From positions 186,001-250,000 of the forward strand of contig QAOA01008121.1 of assembly GCA_003255065.1 (NCBI GenBank): a DNA stretch of 64,000 nt. The letters run 5' to 3'. Under the pieces are notes generated by a model. The model did no database searches, had not been told where the DNA came from, and saw only the letters and a list, made by a program, of their open reading frames with translations. The position numbers and the translations under genes are program-made. Shown here in pieces: positions 13,011 through 25,259 of the stretch (positions within the stretch are counted from its first letter, which is position 1; each line of letters begins with the position of its first letter). The DNA is from Cercis canadensis (taxonomy: Eukaryota > Streptophyta > Magnoliopsida > Fabales > Fabaceae).

Positions 13011-14478
13011 TGGTAAGTTAATTTTCGTTTACTTCCATCCATAAATATGACATTTAAATTCTTTCTATCCAAATGACAATACGAAAATCACAAGCACAAA
13101 CAACTTAAGCAATTATTTTTTAAAAAGTTAAGATCTTAAATTTAAATTTACATTCTTAATAGTTTTAATTAAAAAATAATAATTAGTCCCATGATTTATC
13201 TATTTAATAATAAAAATAATTAAATATGAAAAAATAGATTACAATCTACACACTCTTTCTTGTGAATGTTAAAATTATGAGTATCCCACGTGTTTTCTTG
13301 GCTGAAACTGAATATCATTTCGGATTATCACTATTGTCGTTGGGTTTGGCAGATAAGATTACCATTTAAAGTTGTGGTCATGGTAGTTTAGGTGCCCATC
13401 AAGAGGCTCATGATGTATGATGGAACAGTCATCAGCCATCATGATTCATTTACCACATAAATGCGGCTAGCTCTGCTCCACCGCAACTCAACTTCAATGG
13501 TGATATGATTTTGTCCATGCACAATGCATGTGCCATGTCTCCAAACCAAGGTATGGCGAGACGGGTGTTCATTCATCTAAAACTCATAAAAATTGTTTCA
13601 TTTGGGCCAGTTTGGCACTATATACAAAAATAAATAAATATTTTTTTTATTGTGATTAAATTTTGTTACGATATCCACAAGTTTCAAGTCGAGTAAGTTG
13701 AAACTAATAACATCTGTAAACAGGGACAGAATCAACATTTTGAAAATTTACTACTTTTCCTTGTACATGGTTATATGTACTTTTTGTACACTTGTCCAAA
13801 ACTGTTGTTTATGCATGCCTCTTGACCATAGCAAAATGTCTGCCACTTGATGTTAATGATATGTAGATTTAATGATATTTATTTTCATTATAAAAATTAA
13901 AGGGTTTACGTCATAAATTTTATTCTTACTATATATATATATTTTTTTTTTAATGTATTGTACTCGTTTATAATAAAAAAAATTAATTTGTTGCTGCAAA
14001 TAATCTTCATGGCATAATTTTCCTATAAATGTACTTATACATAAGATCATCACTATGTTATATAGTATTATTAAATATATTTTTATTATTTTTTGTGGTA
14101 ATTTATTATTCGATATTTTATGAATAACAAGTCATACTAAAAAAATATAAAAACTTTGATGATTGTGCTAGCTAGAATTTTAAACTTGTATATATGCCGA
14201 CCAATCCAATTGCTTATCACAAAATATAACGTGTTATCAAAGACCTAATCAAATAACTTTCTTGAAGGAACAAGTCATCTTAGGGAGGACATTTTCATGT
14301 TCTAATAGTCCCTTGAATAAGTAAGTATAATACAAGAGATTAAAAAAAAGGACGAATGCTGATCTATAAGATTTGCCGGTTGATTTTATTTCTCAATCCT
14401 ATTTCTTGAACTAAAATTAAATCATATTAATTAATTAGGAATAGGTTATTGAAGAGAATATACATGATTATATTTTTA
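13011..14478. other. AT-rich intergenic DNA, no gene seen
   Basis: Only short, tract-derived frames are present (for example around 13853-14053). No domain, RNA gene or clear repeat was recognised. Confidence 0.45.
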
Positions 14479-14727
14479 GGGAGTTGCTATTTTACATTCT
14501 ATTTTGTTAATATCATACTTTATTTAATATCTAAATATGATATAGATTAAATTACATTCAATTAATAATTTTTTTTTGAACTTTAACTAAAAAAATGTCT
14601 ATATTAAATAAGAATTGTTACAATTGACTAAGTATTTGTATATTAAATTAGAATAAATTAATTTATATTATAATTAAATATATTAAATAATGTGTGACAT
14701 TAACAAAATCAAGTATAAATAGAAGGG
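14479..14727. mobile_element. MITE of the GGGAG-ended family, copy 2 (diverged)
   Basis: The left end GGGAGTTGCTATTTTACA and the segment TTTTGTTAAT match the element at 10759. The right end (about 14695-14727) is its degraded inverse, with TGACATTAACAAAATC shared. No clean target-site duplication is seen, consistent with an older insertion. Confidence 0.55.
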
Positions 14728-15540
14728 ATGAAGCAAAACAAAAGGAACAATTCTAACAGATCTTATTATATCTTTCCTTAAAGACTAGAGATAGACAGTA
14801 AGATATACTATTACCATAAACATATATAATTGTTTCTCTAGTTTCGACCTTCAAAATCAAGATAGACTATCGTGATTTTCTAATCATATAATTATCTCAT
14901 ATTAAATTGTGGTTTGTAATTGCATATCAAATTTGAAGTGAGGAATGGTCGGTCACGATCAATTAACATCGTATTCATAGTCTTGGCATTTGGAACTTAA
15001 TGACCTTCGAATCACAAAACAATAACTGTAAATTTATTATATTAAGGTGTGGACACGGTTGAGATTCATGTATAGAATAATTTAACATTTTAACGGACCT
15101 GATAAGGACGCACACACCATAAGAAAAGGGAAGTAATATTATAAGTAGGTTTTTAATTAAGCCGGTGGCCAACAATGACAATCACCATCTTGTGACAAAT
15201 GCAATTAAAGCTTAAAAAGTTCAAGTTTCCTACTTCTTGCTAGAGGTAGGGAAATTGGCTAGGCCTGAAAGGCTAATCCGTTTTGGTCTGAAAAAAATAA
15301 GATTGGATTTTAAATATTTCAACTTGAATAAAACCGGGCCAATTTGGCCCTTGGCCCGTTCAGGTTCGACTCCAGTCATTTTTATTTTATTTTAAATTTA
15401 CACTTATATGTATTTGATTCTTTGTTTTAATTTTATTTATTACTTTATACATATTTTGTTTTGTTCAATTAGATTCATTAGTAATTTAACTAAAATCACT
15501 AAAAAAAAACTTAAACATTTATTAAATTTTAGTCTAATTA
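14728..15540. other. Intergenic DNA, no gene seen
   Basis: AT-rich with no recognisable coding or RNA features. Confidence 0.4.
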
Positions 15541-15733
15541 CAAATATGAATAATTAAAAAAAATTTAAAAAATAGTGGGCCGCCCCTTTAGTAATTTTAA
15601 ACATTCGCTGCATGTTAAATCTAAAACTCATTGGGTNCAAATAAGAATAATTAAAAAATTAAAAAAAAAGAGTGGGCCGCCCGTTTAGTAATTTTAAACA
15701 TTCGCTGCATGTTAAATCTAAAATTCATTGGGT
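15541..15733. repeat. Duplicated contig end around a single N (15637)
   Basis: About 95 bp before the N and 95 bp after it are near-identical, sharing GTGGGCCGCCC and CATTCGCTGCATGTTAAATC. They differ by a few substitutions, as two haplotypes would. Confidence 0.75.
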
Positions 15734-15967
15734 TAAATAGCAACCATTTTTTCTTACAAATACCCAATCATCATTGGACTTCTTTCTTTTGCTCTGGGCT
15801 TAATATTAGATATTTCAATTAGGCTAAAGTTTGGTGCGGCCCACTGGCAAAAAATCCAAAACTCAGAAAAAAAAAAAGAGGAGAAAAGAAGGAAAAGCCT
15901 CCTTAAACCCTCTACCCCCGCTCTTCTTAAACCTGGGAGTCGCCAACTAGAATAATCAGCAGCAGTC

Positions 15968-18900
15968 ATGGTGAAGGCGTACCTACGGTACGAGCCAGCG
16001 GCGTCGTTTGGAGTCATTGTTTCTGTTGAGTCAAATATCACATATGACAGTTCCGGCAAGCACCTCCTGGCTCCGGCGCTCGAGAAAGTGGGCGTTTGGC
16101 ATGTGCGACAGGGCATCTGCACCAAAACCTTAGCCCCTTCTCTTGTCTCACGCGGTCATTCTCTCGCTGTCACATCCATCGCTTCCTCCCCTTCTTCCTT
16201 GGTATCAATAATAGCGTTCCGCTCTCTCTCTCTCTTGCACTATGAGTAATTTCAGCCGCAGAAGCATATGAATAAGTATACATAAATTCAAAAGGGGTTT
16301 TGAGCTGTCTTAAGTCGTAAAATCTTGAATACATGCTAACTGAACTTTTTCAGTTTGACTAATTGAAGTATAGCTAGAATTTGTGCTGGAGTCCCTAAAC
16401 TAAAGGTTTAGTTTAGTACTGTTAAATATTAATTATGAACATTTACGAGTATTTTAAATGCTTTTAATTGCAGATAGCTAGTGGCCATGCAGATGGAAGC
16501 ATAAGAATTTGGGATTCTGATGGGGGAACTTGTGAGACCACATTAAATGGACATAAGGGTGCTGTGACTGCCCTACGTTACAACAAGGCTGGATCATTAC
16601 TTGCATCTGGAAGCAAGGATAATGATGTTATTTTATGGGATGTGGTTGGTGAGACTGGGCTTTTTCGCCTTCGAGGGCATCGGGATCAGGTTTGTTGTTA
16701 CAACTTCCAGTTAGACTCATAAATGTAGACAGTCATTACTTCTATCTATGCTTCTTATTTATTTTTCTCCTCAAAATCCAGGTCAAGTGATGTCTCTTCT
16801 GAATTCTCTTTGCATACTTTGTTTACTGTAGATAACAGATGTTGTTTTTGTGGATAATGGGAAAAAACTTGTTAGTTCTTCCAAAGACAAGTTTTTGAGA
16901 GTGTGGGATCTTGACACTCAGCACTGTATGCAAATAGTTAGTGGTCATCATAGTGAAATATGGTCCATAGACATCGATCCAGAGGAAAGATACTTGGTTA
17001 CTGGTTCTGCAGACATGGAACTTCGGTTTTACACAATTAAGCATGACTCGGTGGAGGGGCAACCTATGAATGGAGAAAATATTTTTGCCAATGGAGATTC
17101 TTCCAGTCAAAATAAGTGGGAAGTTTTGAGACAGTTTGGTGAAATTCAGCGACAGAGCAAGGATAGAGTTGCAACTGTTCAGTTCAATAAATCAGGGAAT
17201 TTGCTAGCTTGTCAAGTTGCAGGAAAGACAGTAGAAATTTATCGTGTATTGGATGATTCTGAAGCAAAGCGTAAAGCAAAACGTAGGCTTCAACGTAAGA
17301 AAGAGAAGAAACATGGCAAGGAGACATTGGAGGGAACAGAAAACGGAGACAAGAACAGCGAGCAAAAAGAAGGAGATAATCCAGCTGTGACTGATGGACC
17401 TAAAGAAACAAGTAACCCTACAATTACTGTACCTGATGTTTTTAAGCTGCTTCATACTATAAGAGCTAGCAAAAAGATATGTTCCATTTCTTTTTGTCCA
17501 ATCACTCCAAAGAATTCATTGGCTACTTTGGCATTGTCCTTGAACAATAATCTTCTGGAGTTTTACTCTATTGAAAGTAAAGGAACCACAAAAGCACTTG
17601 CTATTGAGCTTCAGGGGCACCGCTCGGATGTTAGAAGTGTTACACTTAGCTCAGACAACAGTCTTTTGATGTCAACCAGTCACAATACAGTAAAGATTTG
17701 GAATCCAAGCACTGGTTCTTGCCTAAGAACCATAGATTCTGGGTATGGGCTATGTGGTTTAATCCTTCCGCATAACAAGTATGCACTTGTTGGAACTAAA
17801 GGTGGAAGTTTAGAAATTATTGACATAGGAAGTGGCAATTGTCTTGAAGTTGTAGAAGCTCATGGTGGCTCTGTACGCTCTATTGCTGCCATACCAGATG
17901 ATAATGGTTTTGTCACAGGAAGTGCAGATCATGAAGTTAAATTCTGGGACTACAAAATTAAGCAAAAATCTGGTCAAGTGCGTTCTTCATACAACTGACT
18001 TCTTTTTCTTTAAAATGTTTATTTGTTAGAAAGAAAATAATTCAAAATTAACACTTTGTTTTGTCAGACAAGTGATTATATCAGTTCTCATGTTTGTATA
18101 TGCAGTAACACTTATTTATTCTGCTTAATTCAGGCTACTAAGCAACTCACTGTGTCAAATGTGAAGACTATGAAAATGAATGATGATGTTCTTGTGGTTG
18201 CAATTAGCCCTGATGCTAAATATATTGCTGTTGCACTGTTGGATTGTACTGTAAAGGTAAGTTAGCTCAGCCATCTCCTGCTTGATTTATGCATATATTG
18301 TGGTCTGGTTCATAATTTTTACTGCTTTTTAACCTTAAGTTTCCTAGAAGTTGACATATTATTTTTTAGTCTATTGCCATTCTCATTTCTTTTAGTAGAC
18401 CTCAAAATATACATTCTTAAAGCACAAGCAATATATTGGGCAACTTGGGAATTATAGGAGCATTCATATGTTAAGGGATATAAGATCAATCGATAGTTTA
18501 GCTCATTAGTTCTCTCATGATGCATCTATTTATAGGAAATATCCAACTTTAGGTATGGTGGAGTTTTATGTCTATCTCGTTAAGTAGTGCATGTGCTATG
18601 AACTTCTGGTGAATCTTATATTTTTGCGTTGGTTCTATTGCAATTTCAAGCATAAGTTAGTTTTTCTGATGAGTTTATTCATTTCTTTTTCAGATTCACT
18701 TCATGGATTCATTAAAATTCTTCCTCTCCTTATATGGACATAAGCTGCCTGTTCTCTGTATGGATATCTCATCAGATGGAGAATTGATTGTGACTGGCTC
18801 TGCAGATAAAAATTTAAAAATTTGGGGTTTAGATTTTGGTGACTGTCATAAATCCATTTTTGCGCATGCTGACAGGTGCTACATAATTTTCCATGATCAT

Positions 18901-21657
18901 ATTCTTTTTCTTCATTTGGCAGAATGGATGAAGTTGTAGTTAAAATATCTGATGAATTTACATGGCAGTGTTATGGCAGTGCAATTTGTTCCCAGGACAC
19001 ACTATGTGTTTAGTGTTGGAAAAGATCGCCTGGTAAAATACTGGGATGCTGATAAATTTGAGCTGCTGTTAACCCTTGAAGGACATCATGCGGATGTTTG
19101 GTGTCTTGCTATCAGCAATCGTGGTGATTTTATTGTCACAGGATCTCATGACCGTTCCATCCGCCGCTGGGATCGAACTGAAGAGCAGTTTTTCATTGAG
19201 GTATACACAACTTGATTGAGAATTTCTCCTCACTTGGTTAATGCCGAACAAAGGGGCATAGCCTGTAATCATAATATTAAGACTTGGATAAGATGTTGAT
19301 CTTCCTTGAAATTTGTTTCATGTGTATAAGAGAAACCATTTCAATTGCAGGAAGAAAAGGAAAAGAGATTGGAGGAGATGTTTGACGCTGAACTTGACAA
19401 CGCATTTGAGAACAAGTATGCACCCAAGGAAGAAATCCCAGAGGAGGGAGCTGTGGCCTTAGCTGGGAAAAAAACCCAAGAAACCCTTACTGCAACTGAC
19501 ATAATTATCGAGAGATTAGACATAGCAGAAGCAGAACTAAAGCGTATTGCTGAACATCAGGTATATGTGTGTTCCATCTTAGAGAACCAATGCAGTCTAA
19601 ACTGATACTTGCCTCAGGTCAAACTATGAGACATGCTTGCATATTAGATGCATATAAATAGACAGTAGATGGACACACATGCACAAACGCATTATGTATT
19701 ATACAAGGAGACTAGCCTCACCTTACTTGCCCCGGGTTACAGAATCAGACTAATGGAGAGTTCTTCTGACTTTATAATGCAGTGTCGATGATTCTCAACT
19801 TGCAAAACAGTGATTTCCTTATGGAGTTTGTTTGGTCTTTAGGAACTTAAGATATAAGTACCCCTACATTCCACTTTCCTTTGGTTGTAATTATGGACAT
19901 GTTTTATGTTTGGACATCTCTTTCAGCTACCAAAGAACTTAACTATTAAATTTATGGCACAAGGCAAACTAATTTAGCTGCAGAAATAGGCGAGACTTAG
20001 GAAAATATCTTCAATTCATATCTACCAGCATGAGAGATAACAAAAACAGCTGAGGAAGATTGTTTTATATCTTATAACATAATCTCTCATATCTTGGTGC
20101 TGGAATTTAAACGATTCTGTATTTCAGGAGGAGAAAAGTAACGAAAAAGCGGCTGTATTCCAAGCAAATCCTCTTATGAACGGGCTCTCACCTTCTGATT
20201 ATGTTCTTAGTGCATTTTCAGATGTTCACTCCAATGATCTGGAGCAAACATTACTGGTATGCTTGGGGCATGCATTTTTATTCCATTTTGTTCTCATGTA
20301 AACATTTAAGGCATTTTGGACTATTGTTGATATCAAGTCTAACTTGTACCATTTGTTATGCAGGCTTTGCCATTCTCAGATGCTTTGAAGCTTCTGTCTT
20401 ACTTGAAGGAATGGACTTCATATTCTGAGAAGGTTACTCTGCATGTCTTGTTATGCAGAAAGATTACCATGATTAATTTTTGTGTGCATAATGTATTTAT
20501 TTTGCCATGTACTAAATTAAATTGTAATATTTATTAATCTGTTGTATGCCCCTTTCCTTATTCATAGTTCATGATCTTCTTATCCTAGGCATTAGGAGGC
20601 GCATAAATATGAAGAATCAGACAGAAAATACTTTTTATCAGGAATAGTAGTAGTAGTAGTAGTTGAAAGCATTTTTTTTTTAAAGTTGTAAGCATTAATT
20701 TTAATTTGATAATTGCAGGTTGAGCTTGTTTGCAGGATTGGTACGTTGCTATTGCAGACACATTATAATCAGCTGGTTAGCACTCCAGCTGCCAGACCTG
20801 TATTGACTGTTCTCAGAGATATTCTTTATGAAAGGGTCAAGGTAAGTTCTTCATTGCTTTACTAGTTAAACTTGAAATTCTCATTTCTGTTATTAAAGAT
20901 TACACATTTATTACAATAAGGCAGGTCTTCAATCTTAAGGATGTGTTTTGTAATGCTATCCTAAATTCCTAAGTATTTTGGATGTATAAAATGCCTAGGT
21001 ATGAGATGTCTGGAAATTCAAGATTTCTTTGTTCGGTATGGGTATTGGAAATTGTCCATGATTTTTGGGAATATACATATTTGGTTGCATCATGAAATTT
21101 TTAGATATTTAACTATAGTTTTGTTTTATTTATAATAGGTTTATGTATATAAGATTTCTATGTATCTCAAAAGTTTCATGTTTTTTGATAGGTAACGCTT
21201 AAGAATGTAGAAATGTAATGCCTAATCGGCATATTGAACATGATGCTGCAATAGTGCCCGTACCTAACCTAGGCATCATATACTGTCACATGCGATATTT
21301 ATTTGCTAGTCCACTATTTTCAGTACAAATAACTGAGTTACTTAAGTGCTTCACTCACTGACTACGCGGTGTTACTTTGTGTCAGGAATGGAAGGATACT
21401 TTTGGTTTTAACCTTGCAGCCATGGATCATATCCAGGTTTGTATCAAAGAATCTTCAAATCTCTTGCCCACCAATGTTTTAAAAGCTGATACCATTTTGA
21501 AATAATATTTCAGCAAATGATGGCTTCAAGATCGGATGCCCTCTTTCGTGATGCAAGAGCAAAATTGCTAGAAATACGTGCTCAACATTCAAAACGTTTA
21601 GGAGAAAGATCTGATACTGGAGAAGTGAAGAGGAAGAAAAAAAAGAAGACGACATGA
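15968..21657 (+). CDS. UTP12: WDR3/UTP12-like WD40 protein of the small-subunit processome
   Basis: Twelve exons: 15968-16201, 16474-16689, 16832-17977, 18134-18256, 18694-18875, 18969-19200, 19351-19560, 20128-20256, 20364-20432, 20719-20841, 21386-21436, 21514-21657. They join in frame with GT-AG borders to 952 aa, close to the plant homologue (about 955). In yeast and human the family (Utp12/Dip2, WDR3) is a UtpB subunit acting on 18S pre-rRNA in the nucleolus. Visible are many WD40 blades in two propellers ([64 protein letters not shown]). A basic then acidic linker (about 295-340, [15 protein letters not shown]) follows the first blades. A Utp12 domain lies at about 795-900 ([20 protein letters not shown]). 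The lysine-rich tail is consistent with nucleolar targeting. The start is the first Met in a family-conserved MVKAYLRYE context. No obvious TATA box is seen. Confidence 0.95.
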
Positions 21658-22327
21658 AGTGATATGCACGGTTGGACATAGTTATGCAGTAAATGATGTT
21701 GATAACATGGATTCAATCATTATGGAGAAAGTGACATCAAGTCTATATATGCCTGATTGATAAAGCATCGGTTAAGAATCAGAGCGAATTTATGATATCC
21801 CCTTGACAAAAGGAGAACGGGGAAGATAGGTTGGATCACCAGTTAACACTAATTACCTTGTCGACATGATTCTTTTTGGCCCGCAGAATGAGATAGGCAT
21901 TAGTTTCGACTTTCGAGAAGATGGGTGTTTTGATCTGTTGTCCATCTTGATGTCAAGTTGATATCCGCGTTTGAAGATCAAGGTTTCAACAGGGTACCGG
22001 ATTAGGTGGCTCAAAGAAAAAAGGGTGTTACAGTATAATTTATATGTAAACAATATGTCATCAGAATTTTTACACTATTTTAATGCAATTTTGTCCTCAA
22101 GAATTATTTACCCTTTCGTGGGTGAGTAAATTCCTCCCGTGCCTGTTATGTGAGTGCAGTCTTGTTCAAGTATACGACACTTGCTCGGCACAAGAAAAGT
22201 TATATGGCATGAAATCGTAATCGGCATTTGTCTGAGCATCACAACTTTGGAAGCGAAATGGTACTGCTTGTATTTTATTTTTTCTGAAGTATGATTCTCA
22301 CTAAACATAATGCTAATCTGGCTAATA
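21658..22327. other. 3' flank of WDR3, no further gene seen
   Basis: Contains the presumed 3' UTR of the WDR3 gene. It has no open frame with recognisable content and ends in a TA-rich stretch that became the target site of the next element. Confidence 0.4.
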
Positions 22328-22336
22328 TATATATAA
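22328..22336. repeat. 9-bp target-site duplication, left copy
   Basis: TATATATAA, identical to 23304-23312 on the other side of the TIR element. Nine bases is the usual target-site length of Mutator-like elements. The sequence is low-complexity, so its weight is moderate on its own but good combined with the flanking TIRs. Confidence 0.65.
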
Positions 22337-22401
22337 GGGGGGTGCTATGCTACACCCCCTGATGGGACTTCTCTGATATTTTCTTTCTTTTTGCAGGTTT
22401 T
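22337..22401 (+). repeat. Left terminal inverted repeat of the TIR element
   Basis: Pairs with 23250-23303. A near-palindrome GGGGTGCTATGCTACACCCC lies within its outer end. The inner end TTTCTTTTTGCAGGT looks like a 3' splice site. Confidence 0.85.
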
Positions 22402-22517
22402 GTCTGGATTAAAGGAAATGGGAACCGGGTGTTAACAAGATTTGGGATTTATAAAAGTTGCACTAGACTTTTGGTAATTAACAAATTTATCCATGACATT
22501 CAAAACGTGCGTTTCGT

Positions 22518-23144
22518 ATGAAACTTAACAAGCTTTCCCGCAAGATCTCCAAATCCATCATTAAGAATTGTTCTCAAAATCAGCACCAAAATCTTAACTT
22601 CAATCATAATCAGCCGCAAGCACCACCGTCTCAGCCGCAGGTACAGGTACAGGCACAAGCGCAGCAGTATAATTTGCAGCATCAGCCACCAGTCTACAAC
22701 ATCAACAAGAACGACTTCAGGGATGTGGTCCAGAAGCTCACAGGTTCACCCGCTTATGAGCGCATCTCAACTTCACCACCTATTCAGCAACCCAATCAAG
22801 CCTCTAAGCTCTCGCCTTCAGCATATTCGCCCACCGCCTCTGGCTCAGATTAGCAATCGCCCACCTCCGTTGATGAACAACGGCATACTACCTCCTCAAC
22901 TACCCACTATTAGCGGTGCCGCAGGAATCCCCAGCAACCCAATGCACGCGGTTTCCGTCAATAACTTCTCTGGCTTTGGAAGATCGGTTGCACCTTTATC
23001 TCCTCTGCCACCATTTCCACAGTGCACGCAGTCTCTGAATCTCCTGTGTCAGCGTATATGCGCTATCTGCAGAATTCCATGTCCACCCTCGATTCAAATT
23101 CCAAACAATTCTCGGAATTTTCGCCCTTAGCTCCTCTGGTTTGA
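22518..23144 (+). pseudogene. Captured HAIKU1-like VQ-motif gene, two compensating frameshifts
   Basis: Three successive segments match one VQ-family protein in different frames. Frame A (ATG at 22518 to about 22790) has a Gln/Pro-rich N-terminus and VYNINKNDFRDVVQKLTG, which fits the FxxxVQxLTG motif. Frame B (about 22792-23020) has RLQHIRPPPLAQISNRPPPL. Frame A again (about 23022-23144) has SPVSAYMRYLQNS and ends at TGA. This order (VQ motif, LQxIRPPPL, SPVSxYMRYL) is that of IKU1/VQ14, which partners WRKY10 in Arabidopsis endosperm growth. Read without correction it stops at 22851, giving 111 aa with the VQ motif intact. It could be a pseudogene, a truncated VQ peptide gene, or an intact copy with two sequencing errors. 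No intron is seen inside. Confidence 0.8.
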
Positions 23145-23249
23145 AAAGTTGTGACTTTGACTAATTTTGTAAATATTAAAAAGTTGTGTTCTATTTTATA
23201 ATTAACAAAACATACACCCAACCGGTAAATAAAATAGTATTTTACTAAT

Positions 23250-23303
23250 AAAACCTGCAAAAAGAAAGAAAATATCAGAGAAGTCCCATCAGGGCACCCC
23301 CCC
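23250..23303 (-). repeat. Right terminal inverted repeat of the TIR element
   Basis: Inverse of 22337-22401 apart from the 12-bp indel. It is followed by TATATATAA (23304-23312), the right target-site duplication. Confidence 0.85.
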
Positions 23304-23312
23304 TATATATAA

Positions 23313-23944
23313 AAAGGAAAGAAAATACATCCAAGAAATGGGAAATAATTCAACGACTGAAGATGCTTTTACACAACAGCATAGGCTGCAGAGCTAAAAC
23401 AACTACGAAAATATAGAACTATCTCAATGTAAACTGAAAATCACCTTTTGAGTTTTCACATGCTAAGAAGTCTCCCGCGAGGGGAAGTATCATATAATTC
23501 TTGCATTAAATGCAAAAATTATACTCTATATCGATTATTGAAACGACTTTTTTTTTTATTTAAAAAAGGAGAGGAATTGAGGATATTGAGTTTTGTTATT
23601 ATGGTGTAAATTTTTAAGAAGATAAAAAAAAAAAAGACGNAAAAAAAAAACGAAGAAAAGAAGAGAAGTAAGGAAATTAAAAAAAAGAAAGAAGAAAACT
23701 CACTGCCCTCATTATATTATTATTGATATAAATAGAGTAGTACAATTTCTTCAGCTGCCCGTTTAGGGAAGCGTATCTATCTTAGTGTCTACAATAGGAT
23801 GGTAATGCAAGTGTAGGTGCGGCAACGCAGGCTTTAGTGGTCAGCAATCAGCATACGCATGTTTTAGACAAACCAATAAACTTGAACACTGAGCAGGGAG
23901 ATTAAAAAAAAGTACAAGTTGGAGAACCATTCATGTTAATATTT
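23313..23944. other. Intergenic DNA between TIR element and expansin
   Basis: Contains A-rich tracts and a single N at 23640 inside a poly-A region. It presumably includes the expansin 3' UTR. No gene seen. Confidence 0.4.
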
Positions 23945-25259
23945 CTAACTGAGGTTTTTGCTTTGATAGGTCTGACCAAACTGCCAATTCTTGGGAGCAA
24001 CACGCCATGACGTGGAGTACCTGTCATCACTTGTTCTCACTCTGAAAGTCAATGCCTCTCCTACTAGCATGGCATTAGTCTCCCATTTCTGACCCCAATT
24101 TCTCTTCAAATCTGTCCATTTAAGCTGATCATCACCCTTCACTTGCAGACCTACAACATCCCCAGCTCCTCCAACATTCCACACCTTGACCAGATTGAAA
24201 TAAGGATTCCCAGTTACGGTGAATCTAATTCCTCCTTCTCTCTTGCATGGTACCCTGCATTACAATTTAGAACATACAAAATTTAGTTAATTTTACCATG
24301 CAAATGCAAAAATGAAGAGCACATGAGCACTTAGAGAATATATTACCTGCGGTATTGGACAGGGACAATGCCACCCTTGTACTCAGCAATTTTGAGATAT
24401 GCAGGTTTGGCTAAATCAAAGTGCTCACGTGGTGGGTTGCACCATCCTCCATTGTCACTTGCTTGATAATAGTTAGGGGGACAAAGGTTGGTTGCCGTGA
24501 CAATAATGCTGGGTTCGCCTGGCTTACACCATTGAGGGGAGTTCACACATTTGATTTCGTAACATGCACCACATGTCTGCCCATTGTTGAACATAACTGT
24601 GCTCAGTGCTGCCGTGTCAAGGCCATACCCATCTTTATTAACATCCTCGTACCCACAAGCTCCTCCTGCACACTCAATACATATGATAGGATATTAAAAT
24701 CTAGTATAAGTAATGAAAGTGTCAACTAGTTCAGCCTTAAAATCTTGTTTTTTTTCCATTTAGAATCAAATGTAGTGTGTTAAAAGAAGGCAAATTTTAC
24801 AATGTGGCAACAAATATGAATATCACAAGTAAAATTAACAATTAGAATAATCTTTATCGTTAGTTTACTAATCAACCCATATATCTTATAAGTGAAATAA
24901 TTTGCGCAAATTATTCTAGATATTAATTTTGATTGTAGTGTGATATTGTAGAATTTTGTTAGAAAAAACGAGATTATCTCTTGGTGGGTAACACATTGAT
25001 AAATTAACAAAAATACTTAGACAATAACTAGTATTGTTGATGTACCAAATGTTCCTGAGCCTCCTTCATAGAAGGTAGCATGAGCTTGCTTCCACGGGCC
25101 AGGGGCAAACTTAGGGCGAATCTGCAGCCTGGGTTTAAGCAGGTGTCTGCGTCCTCCACCGGCGTTAAGAGCTACATGTTTCCAAGATGCATGAACACAA
25201 GGAATTACAATAATAAAGAGCAAGAATGAAGCCAACAGAGATCGTAAAGGCAATGCCAT
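23945..25259 (-). CDS. Alpha-expansin-like protein with extended N-terminal linker
   Basis: A secreted non-enzymatic cell-wall loosening protein acting on cellulose-xyloglucan contacts. Three exons (25259-25046, 24665-24347, 24254-23945) join in frame to 280 aa. Residues 1-24 ([20 protein letters not shown]...) form a signal peptide. The DPBB/GH45-like domain runs from about residue 60 with [46 protein letters not shown] and the HFD motif (HFDLAKPAY). The C-terminal binding domain has [10 protein letters not shown], several Trp residues, and ends [20 protein letters not shown]. The family is usually 245-265 aa. The excess is an Arg/Lys-rich linker ([18 protein letters not shown]) before [12 protein letters not shown]. 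An upstream in-frame ATG at 25409 is rejected because the signal peptide begins at 25259. The subgroup was not resolved. Confidence 0.93.

Larger units (their letters stand above)
22337..23303 (+). mobile_element. Pack-MULE-like TIR element carrying a captured VQ gene
   Basis: A 967-bp unit. The left TIR (22337-22401) and right TIR (23250-23303, inverted) both read G(6-7)TGC, then CCTGATGGGACTTCTCTGAT, a pyrimidine run, and TTTTTGCAGGTTTT. The left copy has about 12 extra bases (TATGCTACACCC) after TGC. A perfect 9-bp duplication (TATATATAA) flanks it. No transposase is present, so it is non-autonomous. The cargo (22518-23144) is not transposon sequence but a HAIKU1-like host gene copy in plus orientation. 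Long TIRs, a 9-bp duplication and captured host coding sequence are the defining marks of Pack-MULEs. Assignment to the Mutator superfamily is an inference, because no autonomous partner is visible. Confidence 0.82.

Noticed and set aside
15754..16125. 123-aa minus-strand frame
   Set aside because: Overlaps WDR3 exon 1 antisense, with no family features.
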